From: an uncultured Ruthenibacterium sp.
Lineage (GTDB): Bacteria; Bacillota; Clostridia; Oscillospirales; Ruminococcaceae
Length of the DNA stretch: 49,340 bases
Direction of reading: 5' to 3'
Assembly (NCBI GenBank): GCA_944388395.1
Contig: CALXIP010000027.1
Coordinates: 1 to 49,340, forward strand
Positions 7,942 to 16,481 of the stretch are shown here, in pieces; the stretch's first letter is position 1, and each line of letters begins with the position of its first letter. The position numbers and the translations under genes were made by a program. The notes beneath the pieces were generated by a model. That model was not told where the DNA came from. It saw nothing but the letters and a program-made list of their open reading frames with translations, and made no database searches.

Positions 7942-9170
7942 GGTGTCACCTCGTTCGAATCGAAAATAAACTGCTCTAATTTTTTGAGCAGTTTTGAACG
8001 GCGAAAATGCTGTTCAAAGTAGGCACGGCCTGCCTGCCCCATTGTTGTTCGCTGTTCCGGAGACATTGCCGCCAGAGCCAGAAGATTTTGATACAGAGCA
8101 TGTGCATCACCAGCCGGACTGGTCAAACCGCAGCCAGCCTCATCCACCACCCGGGATGCCTCTCCGTCCACGGCCACCAGGCAGGGCCGTCCGGCAGCCA
8201 TATAGCTGGTGATTTTGGCGGGGACGGTCAGTCCCAGCTCGTCACTTTTGGCAAGAGCGGCAAAAAGTGCATCTGCCATGGTGTGATATGCAGGGATATC
8301 CGTCACAGGATGCTGCCCTTCAAATGTAAAATAAGAAGAAAGGTCTTTCCTGCGAATTTCCTCTTCCAGGTTCGTGCGGCTCATTCCATCTCCTACGATG
8401 ATGAAATGAATATCGGCTCGCTTGTCCTGTCTCAGTTTTTCCGCACATTGCACCAGAAGCCTCAGATCCTGTGCCGGGCTGATGTTTCCGGCAAACAGCA
8501 CGTTGAAGCGCCCCTTGAAACGCTTCTCCAAATTGGCATCAAAGACGTCATGGGCGTATAAATCTTCACAATACTGGGGAATGGTTGTCAATTGGGCGCG
8601 GGGGGCAACTGCCCGCAGCTTTTCTTCCAATGCCGGGGACATCGCAATCAGTTTTTCACAGCGGCGATAATGCCAATGGGATACTTTTTCGGCGATGGCC
8701 CGAAGAAGACGGTTGTGAACAGGAAGAACCGAGTACAGATTTTCCGGCCAGAGATCCAGCACGTAGCAGGTGAGCGGTAAACGATGAAGTTTTGCGTATA
8801 AAATTGCAGGAAACAGCATCAAAACAGGGCTTGTTTCGTAACAGAAAACGGCATCGTATTTCCGGCCATGCAGTCGTGGAAGATTCAGAACTGCCGTGAG
8901 GGGATAGGAGATATAATTGAGAAAAATCCGCACAGAAGTGTTGCCTTTGCGTCGAATTTCACCGGCACGGAATATTTCCACGCCATCGTGTGTTTGACGG
9001 CGTGGTCCGGAATAGCGGTATCCGTCGAACCATTCCCCTTTGGGGTAATTGGGCAAACCGCACAGCACATCCACTTCAATCTGATCTTCCGTAAATCCAC
9101 GGCAGATGTCGGCAATGCGAAAATTTTCAGGCCAGTAATGCTGACTGACCACCAGAATGCGTTTCGGCAA
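7938..9170 (-). CDS. Family 4 glycosyltransferase, WbuB/CapM-like
   Basis: A GT-B glycosyltransferase of about 410 residues with VVSQHYWPENFR near the start, CGLPNYPKGEWFDGY, and a C-terminal donor site around LGLTVPAKITSYMAAGRP. This resembles WbuB and CapM, which transfer N-acetyl-L-fucosamine in O-antigen and staphylococcal capsule synthesis. It lies directly after the three genes expected to make UDP-L-FucNAc, which supports that role. I prefer the TTG at 9170 because AGGGG is about 7 bases upstream; a TTG at 9176 is nearly touching it. The exact acceptor is unknown. Confidence 0.85.
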   Translation of the reverse strand: MPKRILVVSQHYWPENFRIADICRGFTEDQIEVDVLCGLPNYPKGEWFDGYRYSGPRRQTHDGVEIFRAGEIRRKGNTSVRIFLNYISYPLTAVLNLPRLHGRKYDAVFCYETSPVLMLFPAILYAKLHRLPLTCYVLDLWPENLYSVLPVHNRLLRAIAEKVSHWHYRRCEKLIAMSPALEEKLRAVAPRAQLTTIPQYCEDLYAHDVFDANLEKRFKGRFNVLFAGNISPAQDLRLLVQCAEKLRQDKRADIHFIIVGDGMSRTNLEEEIRRKDLSSYFTFEGQHPVTDIPAYHTMADALFAALAKSDELGLTVPAKITSYMAAGRPCLVAVDGEASRVVDEAGCGLTSPAGDAHALYQNLLALAAMSPEQRTTMGQAGRAYFEQHFRRSKLLKKLEQFIFDSNEVTP

Positions 9171-9204
9171 ACACAAGCCCCTTTCTGAAAAGCAAAAATT
9201 TGCC

Positions 9205-10332
9205 TCAGTGTTTCAACCAAACCGTCTCGTTGACGATTTTGGCATAACTTTGAATCAATTTCACCACTTTGATGCTGACGTTGGTATCCGCGTAGTCTTC
9301 TGCCATCACATAGGGCTCGTTGGCGTCACGCATGGCAACGGCCAAATTCATAGCCTGCTCCACATCGTGTCCTTTGATGCCGCCGATGACCACACTGCCT
9401 TTATCCAAAACTTCAGGCCGCTCGGTAGAAGTACGGATCAAAACGCCGGCAAATCCCAGCATGGCGCTTTCTTCGCTGAGCGTGCCGGAGTCGGAAAGAA
9501 CACAATAGGCGTTCATCTGAAGCTTATTGTAATCCATAAACCCAAAAGGCTTCATCTCCTGCACCAGGGGATGAAATTGAAAATGCCGTTGTTCAATGTA
9601 TTTTTTAGAGCGGGGGTGACAGGAATAAATGATGGGCATACCGTATTTTTCGGCAATGTTATTGACCGCGTTCATCAGGCTCATGAAGTTTTCTTCATTG
9701 TCGATGTTTTCTTCGCGGTGCGCAGACAGAAGAATGTACTTGCCTTTTTCCAGATTCAGACGCTCAAGGACATCGCTGCGCTCGATGGTTGCCCGGTGCG
9801 CATTAAGAACCTCACGCATGGGGCTTCCGGTGACAAAAATGGTCTTTCCGTCAATTCCTTCACTCAGCAGATAACGGCGGCTGTGTTCCGTATAAGGAAG
9901 ATTGATATCGGAAATATGGTCTACAATTTTGCGGTTGATCATTTCCGAAACATTCCAGTCCCAGCAGCGGTTACCGGCCTCCATGTGGAAAATGGGGATT
10001 TTCAGGCGTTTTGCGCTGATGGCCGCCAACGCAGAGTTGGTGTCGCCCAGAACGAGCACTGCCTCAGGCTTTTCTTTGGCCAGCAGCTCATAACTTTTGG
10101 CGATGATGTTGCCCATGGTCTCGCCCAGGTCTTTGCCGACTGCGTTCAAGTAGTAATCAGGCTGCCGCAGCTGAAGATCCGAAAAAAAGATATCATTCAG
10201 GTTGGGGTCCCAGTTCTGGCCGGTGTGGACCAAAATATGCTGGAAATATTTATCGCAGCATTTGATGACCTCGGACAGACGGATAATTTCCGGCCGTGTA
10301 CCGAGAATCGTCATAACTTTCATTTTCTCCAT
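9205..10332 (-). CDS. capG: UDP-N-acetylglucosamine 2-epimerase family, CapG/FnlC-like
   Basis: A 375-residue enzyme of the WecB family (MTILGTRPEIIRLSEV, VHTGQNWDPNLND, LVLGDTNSALAAISAK, LLSAHREENIDN). WecB itself interconverts UDP-GlcNAc and UDP-ManNAc. When it follows CapE and CapF homologues, the CapG/FnlC branch makes the last step to UDP-N-acetyl-L-fucosamine. The gene order here (capE, capF, capG) supports this branch. The start ATG at 10332 has AAGGAG 10 bases upstream, and the gene is 14 bases after capF. Confidence 0.9.
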   Translation of the reverse strand: MEKMKVMTILGTRPEIIRLSEVIKCCDKYFQHILVHTGQNWDPNLNDIFFSDLQLRQPDYYLNAVGKDLGETMGNIIAKSYELLAKEKPEAVLVLGDTNSALAAISAKRLKIPIFHMEAGNRCWDWNVSEMINRKIVDHISDINLPYTEHSRRYLLSEGIDGKTIFVTGSPMREVLNAHRATIERSDVLERLNLEKGKYILLSAHREENIDNEENFMSLMNAVNNIAEKYGMPIIYSCHPRSKKYIEQRHFQFHPLVQEMKPFGFMDYNKLQMNAYCVLSDSGTLSEESAMLGFAGVLIRTSTERPEVLDKGSVVIGGIKGHDVEQAMNLAVAMRDANEPYVMAEDYADTNVSIKVVKLIQSYAKIVNETVWLKH

Positions 10333-10346
10333 GGGAAAAGCGCTCC

Positions 10347-11483
10347 TTATACTTTTTCAAAAAAGGTGTCGGGATGCTGAGGATCAAAGGGCTCGTTGGC
10401 CCACATTACAGTGACCATCTCTCCGTCGCCCACATTTTCGATGTTGTGTGTATAACCGGTGGGAATATCCACAACTTCCAGTTTTTCACCGGAGACAGGG
10501 TAGGAGATCACCTTGTCTGTGCCGATTTTCCGGAAGCGAATAATGCCCTGCCCTTTGACCACAAGGAATTTTTCATTTTTGGTGTGATGCCAGTGGTTCC
10601 CCTTTACGATGCCCGGCCGCGAAATGTTTACGCTGACCTGGCCGCGTTCCGGAGTGCGAAGAAACTCGGTGAAACTTCCGCGTTCGTCACAATGCATCGC
10701 AAGCGGGTAGGAAAAGCTGTCTTCGGGAAGGTAAGAAAGATAGGTCGCATACAACTTACGGGAAAAAGCGTCTCCCATATCGGGAACCGCAAGCGTTTTG
10801 CGGCTGTCGCGGAATTGTTCGATCTGTTCTGCCAAACGCCCCAGCGTTACCGTGTAAACATCGCAGGTCAAATGACAGAAACCGGGAATCGCCCGATCCC
10901 GGACCGCGCCCTCTTCCATAGCAGAGATAAAGGTGTGAACAACATCATCGATATAAACCAAAGGCAGGGAATAGGCGGGATCACGTACCTCAATGGGAAG
11001 ACCATGTGCAATGTTATGGCAGAAGGTGGCTACCACACTGTTGTAAGAGGGGCGGCACCACTTCCCGAATACGCCAGGCAGGCGATACACCAGTGCCGGC
11101 GCACCGGTGGCGCGTTCATGGGCAAAGAGAAGTTCCTCCGCCTCGCGCTTGGATTTGCCGTAATCGTTGTCCAGCTCTGCCTGAATGGAGGATGTGATCA
11201 GAACCGGCGCCTGATTGCCGGCCTGAGCCAGAAGATGCAGAAGCTCCTCTGTCAGGCCCCGGTTCCCGGAATAAAATTCACTGGGGTCTTTGGGACGATT
11301 GACGCCAGCCAGATGAAAAACAAACTGTGCCTGCCGTGCATATTCCGCCAGCATTTCCTTCGGCGTGTCCAAATCGAACAGCAGCAAATTTTCATAACCG
11401 CGATTACGCAGTTCGGCCACCAGGTTTTTCCCCACAAAACCGCCGGAGCCGGTAATCAGGATGCAGCGTGCCTCAGTGCTCAA
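10347..11483 (-). CDS. capF: CapF/FnlB bifunctional reductase-cupin, UDP-L-FucNAc pathway
   Basis: A 378-residue two-domain protein. The N-terminal half is a short-chain dehydrogenase (GSGGFVGKNL near residue 12). The C-terminal third (about 250-370) is a cupin with the metal-binding NHWHHTKNEKF. In S. aureus CapF, the cupin epimerises C3 and the dehydrogenase then reduces C4 of the CapE product. It starts at TTG with GGAG about 10 bases upstream and overlaps the end of capE by 11 bases, which suggests translational coupling. Confidence 0.93.
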   Translation of the reverse strand: MSTEARCILITGSGGFVGKNLVAELRNRGYENLLLFDLDTPKEMLAEYARQAQFVFHLAGVNRPKDPSEFYSGNRGLTEELLHLLAQAGNQAPVLITSSIQAELDNDYGKSKREAEELLFAHERATGAPALVYRLPGVFGKWCRPSYNSVVATFCHNIAHGLPIEVRDPAYSLPLVYIDDVVHTFISAMEEGAVRDRAIPGFCHLTCDVYTVTLGRLAEQIEQFRDSRKTLAVPDMGDAFSRKLYATYLSYLPEDSFSYPLAMHCDERGSFTEFLRTPERGQVSVNISRPGIVKGNHWHHTKNEKFLVVKGQGIIRFRKIGTDKVISYPVSGEKLEVVDIPTGYTHNIENVGDGEMVTVMWANEPFDPQHPDTFFEKV

Positions 11484-12519
11484 AGTTATTCAGCTCCTCT
11501 TTGATGTAATCCAGCGTCAAAAGCTTGTCCACTACTTCATCTACACTCAGACGGCGCGTGTTGTGACTGGTGTATTCATCGTCCGCCTGCGTATGGACCT
11601 TGCCCTCTACAAAATATTTATCGTAATTCAAATCGCGGCCATCTGCGCACACGCGGTAATAACCACCCATGTCCTCGCTGCGAACGCGCTCTTCCCGCGT
11701 CAGCAGAGTCTCGTACAATTTCTCACCATGACGTGTTCCGATAATGCGTGTGCCCGTGTCACCGAACAACTTTTGAACTGCTTTGGCCAGATCGCCGATG
11801 GTGGAGGCAGGGCTCTTCTGTACGAACAAATCACCGGGGTTCGCATGGGCAAAGGCAAAGCCCACCAAGTCCACGGCCTCATCCAAACTCATCAGGAACC
11901 GTGTCATATCCGGATCGGTGATGGTAATGGGCTTGCCTGCTTTGATTTGCTCCACAAACAGAGGAATGACACTTCCGCGGCTGGCCATAACGTTGCCATA
12001 CCGGGTGCAGCAGATAGTCGTATCTTCCGCTTTGACGGTGCGGGCCTTGGCCCCAATTACTTTTTCCATCATCGCTTTGGAGATGCCCATGGCGTTGATG
12101 GGATAAGCGGCCTTGTCCGTGGAAAGACAAACTACTTTTTTTACACCGGCTTCAATAGCGGCCGTCAGTACGTTGTCCGTTCCGATGATGTTGGTGCGCA
12201 CTGCTTCCATGGGGAAGAACTCACAGCTTGGCACCTGCTTCAGGGCGGCGGCATGGAACATGAAATCCACTCCGCGCATAACGCTGGTCAGGCTGCGAGG
12301 CTCACGCACATCGCCGATATAAAATTTGATCTTACCGGCCAGCTCCGGGTATTTGAGCTGGTAGTCGTGCCGCATATCATCCTGCTTCTTTTCGTCGCGG
12401 GAAAAAATGCGGATCTCCCGGATGTCACTTTGCAAAAAATGCTTTAAAACAGTATTGCCGAAAGAACCGGTGCCGCCGGTAATGAGCAAGACCTTATCTT
12501 TAAAATACGTTGAATCCAT
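11473..12519 (-). CDS. capE: UDP-GlcNAc 4,6-dehydratase/5-epimerase, CapE/FnlA-like
   Basis: A membrane-free short-chain dehydrogenase of 348 residues that opens the UDP-L-FucNAc pathway. GGTGSFG (residues 15-21) binds NAD(P), and STDKAAYPIN is typical of inverting 4,6-dehydratases. The position of the usual SDR tyrosine (YxxxK) is methionine: MGISK. I recall this as a trait of CapE-type enzymes. The ATG at 12519 is preferred because GGAGGG sits 6 bases upstream; an upstream in-frame TTG at 12567 lacks a ribosome site. A promoter of its own may lie at 12576-12604. Confidence 0.94.
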   Translation of the reverse strand: MDSTYFKDKVLLITGGTGSFGNTVLKHFLQSDIREIRIFSRDEKKQDDMRHDYQLKYPELAGKIKFYIGDVREPRSLTSVMRGVDFMFHAAALKQVPSCEFFPMEAVRTNIIGTDNVLTAAIEAGVKKVVCLSTDKAAYPINAMGISKAMMEKVIGAKARTVKAEDTTICCTRYGNVMASRGSVIPLFVEQIKAGKPITITDPDMTRFLMSLDEAVDLVGFAFAHANPGDLFVQKSPASTIGDLAKAVQKLFGDTGTRIIGTRHGEKLYETLLTREERVRSEDMGGYYRVCADGRDLNYDKYFVEGKVHTQADDEYTSHNTRRLSVDEVVDKLLTLDYIKEELNNFEH

Positions 12520-12575
12520 TGAGAACCCTCCATAATGATATGCGGATTTTGGAAAATACCAGTGCAATCTGTATT

Positions 12576-12604
12576 ATTGTAACATAAAGAACCCTTCATT
12601 CCAA
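12576..12604 (-). promoter_or_regulatory. Candidate promoter for capE and downstream genes
   Basis: On the minus strand, TTGGAA (12604-12599), a 17-base spacer and TACAAT (12581-12576) lie 57 bases before the capE ATG. A weak hairpin (AGCCCTT/AAGGGTT) just after the LtaS-like gene overlaps it. The operon could thus be transcribed both from the promoter at 15075 and from this internal one. Confidence 0.5.
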
Positions 12605-12615
12605 GGGCTTGACCG

Positions 12616-15075
12616 TTATTCAGTAAAGCTGAAAAAAGCTTTCGCCCTGGAGCGGGAAGAACTCAGCAAATTGTACTGAAGACAGCTGTAATCCTGCAGA
12701 AGAGGAATGTCCAGTGAGTCATCTACCAGCTCACCCTGCGCATCCAGTGTTCCAAACTTGGAGACTACGGGATATTCGTCCATTACATCACTCAAAAATT
12801 GCTGCCATCCGGTCTTGGGAAGGCCGGCAGCGTCCATCAACACCGACTGAAGGAAGGAAACAGAAATAATCTCTCCGTCTTCAGGAAGATTTTCTTTTTC
12901 CAGGTCGTAATTGGCCCAAACTACGTAAGGAGTGAGGTGAGTCGGCAAAGAGGAGTTGGGTTCATCAGAGCAGACATCGTATATAAAGTCGGTTTCGATT
13001 GCAGGGAAATGATCGCCGAACATTACGATCAAAGTCGGCTCGTCCACTTCGCTGTAGTACGATGTCAACTCCTGGAAAGCGTCATCGCTGAGCCGCGCAA
13101 GATTCAGATATTGCGTTGCCAGAGGGTAGTCACCGGCAGGCGAGAGAATCCGAATGGACTCATCAAAGTCCTCATAGTCATAGCCGCCATGGTTTTGAAT
13201 TGTGACAGCAAACAAAAACAACGGTTCGCTGGTTTGCTGGGCCAGTTCTTCCAGCGAGGTGTAAAAACTGCTGTCGGTGGCAAGTCCGCGCAGATTGACA
13301 AGTCCGCGCAGTTTGGAAATATCATAGAACTCGTCAAAACCCAGACGCTCGTAGGCACGGTCACGGTTCCAGTTTCCGGCCTGCGCAGGATGAGCAGCAA
13401 TGGACGTATAGCCCAGTTCGCTCAGGACACTGGGGAGAGACGGCGTTTCGCGCAGTACGTGGGTGGCGTAAGGGGCAGTGGCGTAATAATCCCGGTCGCT
13501 GATTCCGGTGAGCGCCTGGAATTCAGAGGTGCTTGTCCCGCCGCCGGATGCCGGAATCTGTACATACCCGGTCAAAGCATTGGACTGACCGGACAGACTG
13601 TGCAGATAGGGAAGAATCGGCTGACTGGTGAGAAGTTCGCCGTTCGCCTCAAAATCTGCCAGCGATTCGTTCATGATAAAAATAATGTTCGGCATTTGAT
13701 CCGTTTCGCTGGTTGCATCATAGCGGGATGAGATTTCTTCAATTCGGGTCGAAGAATACCCATCGGGCTTTGAGAGAAACATTGAACGGGCATTCTCAAC
13801 AAAATGCACCACAAATCCGTTTTGCTGGTTGGCAGAAGTAGGATCCCAGGCGTTGGTGGGGACCTGAAGGGCAATGCATCCGCCGGTGGTGTTCAGGATC
13901 ATCAGAAATGCGAGAGAACCGCCCAGCCCTGCCAGGCGCATTCCTGCATGAAGAAAGGCTCTTCGTGTGATAGGACGGCCCGCTACCATATAGGCAATGG
14001 CACAAACACACAGCGTCATTGCACCGGACCAGAGAAGAACCGGGTCCGGCCCGATTTCATATTGTCCCATCACGTTTGCTGCAGTGGTGGCTGCAAAAAG
14101 GTCGGTCGGCATGACAGGCGTACCGCGAAAGCGCAGTGTGAAATAGTTGACTACACTTCCAACGGTGAGCAAAACACTGACAAAACAGATACTGAAGAAA
14201 GGAGAGCCGGTGGGGGCATACAGCAAAAGGTACAGGCAAATATAGGTGATCAGATTGACCAGAATCGGAGCGGGATCCATGTAAAAAATTCCGCCCGAAT
14301 TGTTCAGGTTTTCTACGGCACACAATGCGAAAAAGGCGCACAGAACACCATTGAACAGAATCATGACAATCAAAGAAGGTCTGCGCCCGCACCAGATGAT
14401 ATCGCCCAGCAGACTGAACATTGCCACGATCCATGCGATGGCCATGAGGATAAGCGGCAAATAGTAGAGAGAGTAGTCAAGAGAAGCAGTAGTGATGGAA
14501 AAATCAGCAGCAAAGGCTCCGTCGTCCGTTTCAAAACAAGAGAACTCTCCCTTTTCGACGGGATGAACGGAAACACGCATGCCTGGAGTGTTTCCGGTAT
14601 AGTAAGCGTCACAGGAAATGCTCAGCGTGTAGGTGACATCGGGCTGCAAAAGCTGTTCTACTGTCAGGAAGTAGTAATGCCAGTATTCGCCTACGGAAAA
14701 ATGCGCTTGCAAATCGAGGACCTCGGAAGCCAGAACCTCGTCTTCGCGGGAAAGGGTCATTGTATACTGAGGCCAGTCATCGTTGGGGTCCGTGCTGTCC
14801 GGCGCCAGGCAGACGCCGACCTCTTCCAGATAAGGATGCTCGTCCGGGACAGTGAACTCATATTCAAGTGTGAAGTTTTTTGACAAATAAGGGCTGACCG
14901 GAGCGCCGCCCTCAACCAGGTCTTCCTGTGTGTCCAGTTCGTCCACAGCGGCTGCAAGCATGTCCGGTGAAAGGCACAGCCAGACACATGCGCCGACACA
15001 TAAAACAGTCAGCAGAATCGCAAAAGCGATTCGCACGGGATTACGTGTCAGGTGAAGGTGAAACAATGGTTGCAT
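12616..15075 (-). CDS. LtaS-like sulfatase-fold membrane phosphotransferase with extra outer domain
   Basis: An 819-residue membrane protein of the lipoteichoic acid synthase family. The C-terminal alkaline-phosphatase-like domain holds IMNESL (E470), GGTSTSEFQ with the probable nucleophile T514, and the metal site FGDHFP. The N-terminus differs from LtaS: one membrane helix (about 14-35), then about 165 outer-face residues, then a bundle of about six helices (202-398). The family includes GroP polymerases and GacH, which puts glycerol phosphate on a glycan. The ATG at 15075 has GGAGG 10 bases upstream. The frame stays open much further upstream, but that part is antisense to pepT. It is the first gene of the minus-strand operon. 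Confidence 0.88.
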   Translation of the reverse strand: MQPLFHLHLTRNPVRIAFAILLTVLCVGACVWLCLSPDMLAAAVDELDTQEDLVEGGAPVSPYLSKNFTLEYEFTVPDEHPYLEEVGVCLAPDSTDPNDDWPQYTMTLSREDEVLASEVLDLQAHFSVGEYWHYYFLTVEQLLQPDVTYTLSISCDAYYTGNTPGMRVSVHPVEKGEFSCFETDDGAFAADFSITTASLDYSLYYLPLILMAIAWIVAMFSLLGDIIWCGRRPSLIVMILFNGVLCAFFALCAVENLNNSGGIFYMDPAPILVNLITYICLYLLLYAPTGSPFFSICFVSVLLTVGSVVNYFTLRFRGTPVMPTDLFAATTAANVMGQYEIGPDPVLLWSGAMTLCVCAIAYMVAGRPITRRAFLHAGMRLAGLGGSLAFLMILNTTGGCIALQVPTNAWDPTSANQQNGFVVHFVENARSMFLSKPDGYSSTRIEEISSRYDATSETDQMPNIIFIMNESLADFEANGELLTSQPILPYLHSLSGQSNALTGYVQIPASGGGTSTSEFQALTGISDRDYYATAPYATHVLRETPSLPSVLSELGYTSIAAHPAQAGNWNRDRAYERLGFDEFYDISKLRGLVNLRGLATDSSFYTSLEELAQQTSEPLFLFAVTIQNHGGYDYEDFDESIRILSPAGDYPLATQYLNLARLSDDAFQELTSYYSEVDEPTLIVMFGDHFPAIETDFIYDVCSDEPNSSLPTHLTPYVVWANYDLEKENLPEDGEIISVSFLQSVLMDAAGLPKTGWQQFLSDVMDEYPVVSKFGTLDAQGELVDDSLDIPLLQDYSCLQYNLLSSSRSRAKAFFSFTE

Positions 15076-15112
15076 GGGATAAAGACCTCCGAAAGAACAA
15101 TTATGATGTTTT

Positions 15113-15118
15113 ATTCTA
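15113..15118 (-). promoter_or_regulatory. Probable -10 box for the LtaS-like gene
   Basis: TAGAAT on the minus strand, 38 bases before the ATG. The -35 is weak: TTGCTC at 18 bases matches three of six. It faces away from the pepT promoter, so the 168-base gap is a divergent promoter region. Confidence 0.45.
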
Positions 15119-15184
15119 TCACAAATTGTCGGAAATGAGCAAAGCAATATGAAAAATATCTTCCGGAGGTACGTCGGCGGCACA

Positions 15185-15213
15185 TTGACCTGGCGCATTT
15201 TTTTTGATACCAT
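15185..15213 (+). promoter_or_regulatory. Promoter of pepT-ppa
   Basis: TTGACC, a 17-base spacer containing a T8 run, then TACCAT. It lies 30 bases before the pepT ATG. Confidence 0.65.
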
Positions 15214-15243
15214 CATAGCAGCAGAAAAGAAAAGAGGGAGATT

Positions 15244-16476
15244 ATGCAGGCATATGAAAGACTTCTTGAATATGTGAAAATTTATACGACCAGTGACCCA
15301 CAGTCGGGTGCGCATCCTTCCAGCGAACGCCAACTGGATTTGGCACACATGCTGGTAAAAGAGATGAAAGAACTTGGCCTGAAAGACGCACATGTGGATC
15401 AATACGGCTATGTGTATGGAACGCTTCCGGCAACGGCGGGATGCGAAAAAGCACCGGCGCTTGGGCTGGTGGCTCACATGGATACAGCACCTGGTTTTTC
15501 CGGTGAAAACGTCTGCCCGCTGCTGCATGAAAATTACGATGGAACAGATGTGACTCTTCCGCACGGCGGTACAGTATTGAAAGTGGACGAGTTTCCGTTC
15601 CTGGCGGAGCACAAAGGGGAAACGCTGATTACCGCAGATGGTTCCACATTGCTTGGCGCGGATGACAAAGCGGGTATTGCGGAGATTTTGACGGTTTGTG
15701 AACGAATTCAGCAGGATCATTTGCCTCATGGCAAATTGTGCGTGGCTTTTACTCCGGACGAGGAGATCGGAGAGGGAGCATCCTTGTTTGATGTGGAGCA
15801 TTTCGGCGCGGATTTTGCTTATACCATGGATGGCGGCGCTGTGGGCGGTGTGGAGTATGAAAACTTCAATGCGGCCAGCGCGGAAATCGAGATCCAAGGG
15901 GTATCCGTGCACCCGGGAAGCGCAAAGGATGTGATGGTCAATGCACTCTTGGTGGCTTGCGAACTGAACAGTATGCTTCCGGCAGATGAGACGCCTGCGC
16001 ATACGGATGGATACCAGGGATTCTTCCACCTGGATGGCTTGACGGGGACAGATGCGCATGCACGCATGGGATATATTGTGCGCGATCATGACCGGGAAAA
16101 ATTTGAGGCACGCAAGCGCCTGTTGGTTGAAATTACGGATAAGCTCAGCGGAAAGTACCCGAAAGCGGTTATTCGTTTGAAACTGCACGACAGCTATTAC
16201 AATATGGCCGAAAAAATTGCACCCTGCATGCATTTGATTGAAAATGCAAAAAAGGCTACACGTGATGCAGGTGTGGAACCGTGTGTGGAACCGATCCGCG
16301 GCGGCACAGATGGCGCAACGCTTTCCTATATGGGTTTGCCGTGCCCCAATCTTGGAACCGGTGGATACAATTTCCATGGCCCGTATGAGTGCATTACCGT
16401 GCAGAGCATGGAGAAAGCAGTGGGCATTCTTTTGAATCTGGTGAATATTTACAGCAAATCATTGGGGGAGGAATAA
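15244..16476 (+). CDS. pepT: Peptidase T (tripeptide aminopeptidase)
   Basis: A cytoplasmic M20-family zinc aminopeptidase that removes the N-terminal residue from tripeptides. At 410 residues it has the normal length. Metal-binding and catalytic motifs include AHMDTAP (H78, D80), LLGADDKAG, FTPDEEIGEG with the general-base glutamate pair, and the late NFHGPYE histidine. GGTDGATLSYMGLP is also conserved. The start ATG has GAGGGAG just upstream. ppa follows after 5 bases, so the two form an operon. Confidence 0.96.
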   Translation: MQAYERLLEYVKIYTTSDPQSGAHPSSERQLDLAHMLVKEMKELGLKDAHVDQYGYVYGTLPATAGCEKAPALGLVAHMDTAPGFSGENVCPLLHENYDGTDVTLPHGGTVLKVDEFPFLAEHKGETLITADGSTLLGADDKAGIAEILTVCERIQQDHLPHGKLCVAFTPDEEIGEGASLFDVEHFGADFAYTMDGGAVGGVEYENFNAASAEIEIQGVSVHPGSAKDVMVNALLVACELNSMLPADETPAHTDGYQGFFHLDGLTGTDAHARMGYIVRDHDREKFEARKRLLVEITDKLSGKYPKAVIRLKLHDSYYNMAEKIAPCMHLIENAKKATRDAGVEPCVEPIRGGTDGATLSYMGLPCPNLGTGGYNFHGPYECITVQSMEKAVGILLNLVNIYSKSLGEE

Positions 16477-16481
16477 GCAGT

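Noticed and set aside
9157..10380. A 407-codon plus-strand frame opposite the capG-like gene.
   Set aside because: The minus strand encodes an intact WecB-family enzyme in operon context; the plus frame lacks motifs.
15076..16377. In-frame upstream extension of the LtaS-like gene to a 1253-residue protein.
   Set aside because: The added 434 residues are read antisense to pepT, have no domain character, and include the divergent promoter region. A good ribosome site and a membrane-signal N-terminus mark the start at 15075.
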